NCBI GenBank assembly: GCA_012031265.1 | Contig: JAAUTY010000015.1 | Span: forward strand, 1-64,000 | Length of the DNA: 64,000 nucleotides | Reading direction: 5' to 3' | Origin: Spirulinaceae cyanobacterium SM2_1_0 | Lineage (GTDB): Bacteria > Cyanobacteriota > Cyanobacteriia > Cyanobacteriales > Spirulinaceae | In this document: positions 63,739 to 64,000 of the stretch, piece after piece | Numbering within the stretch: position 1 is the stretch's first letter | How the letters are laid out: each line of letters opens with the position of its first letter | Program-made: the position numbers and the translations under genes | The notes under the pieces: model-generated | What the model saw: only the letters and a program-made list of their open reading frames with translations | Databases searched by the model: none | What the model was told of the DNA's origin: nothing

Positions 63739-63954
63739 CTAGCCTTCTGCATTGATATAAGGCAGCAGCGCCATGTAGCGAGCGCGCTTGATTGCCGTCG
63801 TCAGGGCGCGTTGCTGCTGAGCAGTCAGGTTGGTGATCCGGCGAGGCAGGATTTTGCCGCGCTCCGTGATGAACTTCCGCAGCGTTTCCAAATCTTTGTA
63901 GTCGATCGGTTCGCCGGGTTTGATTGGGGAGAGGCGTTTGCGATAGTAAGCCAT
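63739..63954 (-). CDS. rpsR: 30S ribosomal protein S18
   Basis: 71 aa, complete. [67 protein letters not shown] is the canonical bacterial/plastid S18. ATG at 63954. In cyanobacteria rpmG (L33) normally precedes rpsR on the same strand and would begin beyond the window end. The exoribonuclease follows it downstream, separated by MITE copy F. Confidence 0.98.
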   Translation of the reverse strand: MAYYRKRLSPIKPGEPIDYKDLETLRKFITERGKILPRRITNLTAQQQRALTTAIKRARYMALLPYINAEG

Positions 63955-64000
63955 GATTCTGAGATAAAGATTTTGAGAAAACTAAACAGTGACAGAAATT

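Noticed and set aside
1-64000. tRNA, rRNA and CRISPR arrays
   Set aside because: I looked for GGTTCGA-type T-loops, rRNA signatures and regularly spaced direct repeats and found none that holds up; the tandem units in MITE copy D have no unique spacers.

Overview
The window is a cyanobacterial chromosome segment. It is GC-rich, with a GCGATCGC octamer (HIP1) scattered through most genes. It carries cyanobacterium-specific families: a PAM68-like photosystem II assembly protein, the nitrate-reductase-associated protein NarM, DUF5340, two DUF4278 proteins, an HTH-GrpE fusion and an XisI-like protein. I cannot name the species from sequence alone.

Layout. 0.1-2.1 kb: Uma2-type nuclease and acetate kinase. 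2.2-5.1 kb: a DUF726-like hydrolase, then a compact AT-rich three-gene accessory cassette. 5.1-9 kb: acyl-CoA dehydrogenase-like gene divergent from a LysR regulator, a lipoprotein, two DUF4278 proteins. 9-17.2 kb: acnB, prfC, an Asp/Glu racemase, a GNAT fragment, a yeast-type homocitrate synthase and a TauD-like dioxygenase. 17.4-31.2 kb: mainly housekeeping genes (hypD, recA, a DUF697 GTPase, a TolC-like protein, a PEP-CTERM remnant, an iron-type alcohol dehydrogenase, class I aldolase, MscS channel) ending in the cobA-narM pair for nitrate assimilation. 31.4-34.7 kb: a TPR membrane protein, orphan antitoxin, XisI-like protein, MFS transporter. 34.8-47.7 kb: the most unusual region, described below. 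47.9-64 kb: glutathione peroxidase, FAD oxidoreductase, fused dipeptide-type ABC ATPase, HTH-GrpE, alanine-glyoxylate aminotransferase, trpC, lpdA, aroF, PAM68-rpsO, panB, a beta-propeller protein, an RNase II/R-family exonuclease and rpsR.

The 34.8-47.7 kb block is a co-directional set on the plus strand. It holds three contractile-injection/phage-tail baseplate proteins (gp25, baseplate J-like, tail-I-like) and a DUF4159-like protein with a tail-cluster N-terminus. These are followed by three paralogous dCache-HAMP membrane receptors with no enzymatic output (the third ends in a cyclic-nucleotide-binding domain). Last comes a membrane protein with Ig-like domains outside a WD40-like propeller. 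Sheath, tube, spike and ATPase genes are not in the window. I propose a signal-coupled, membrane-anchored injection baseplate; this is inference.

The window also holds several mobile or repeat families: six copies of a ~111-bp CTAG-ended MITE (three end exactly at stop codons of fba, lpdA and panB), a 133-bp ISL3-like MITE with an 8-bp target duplication, a ~110-bp palindromic repeat family and two other dispersed repeats.

Five conserved genes (acnB, the TauD-like gene, the DUF697 GTPase, the ABC ATPase, lpdA) are each broken by what looks like loss of a single base from a short homopolymer. Several are probably essential, so systematic homopolymer errors in the assembly are more likely than real pseudogenes.
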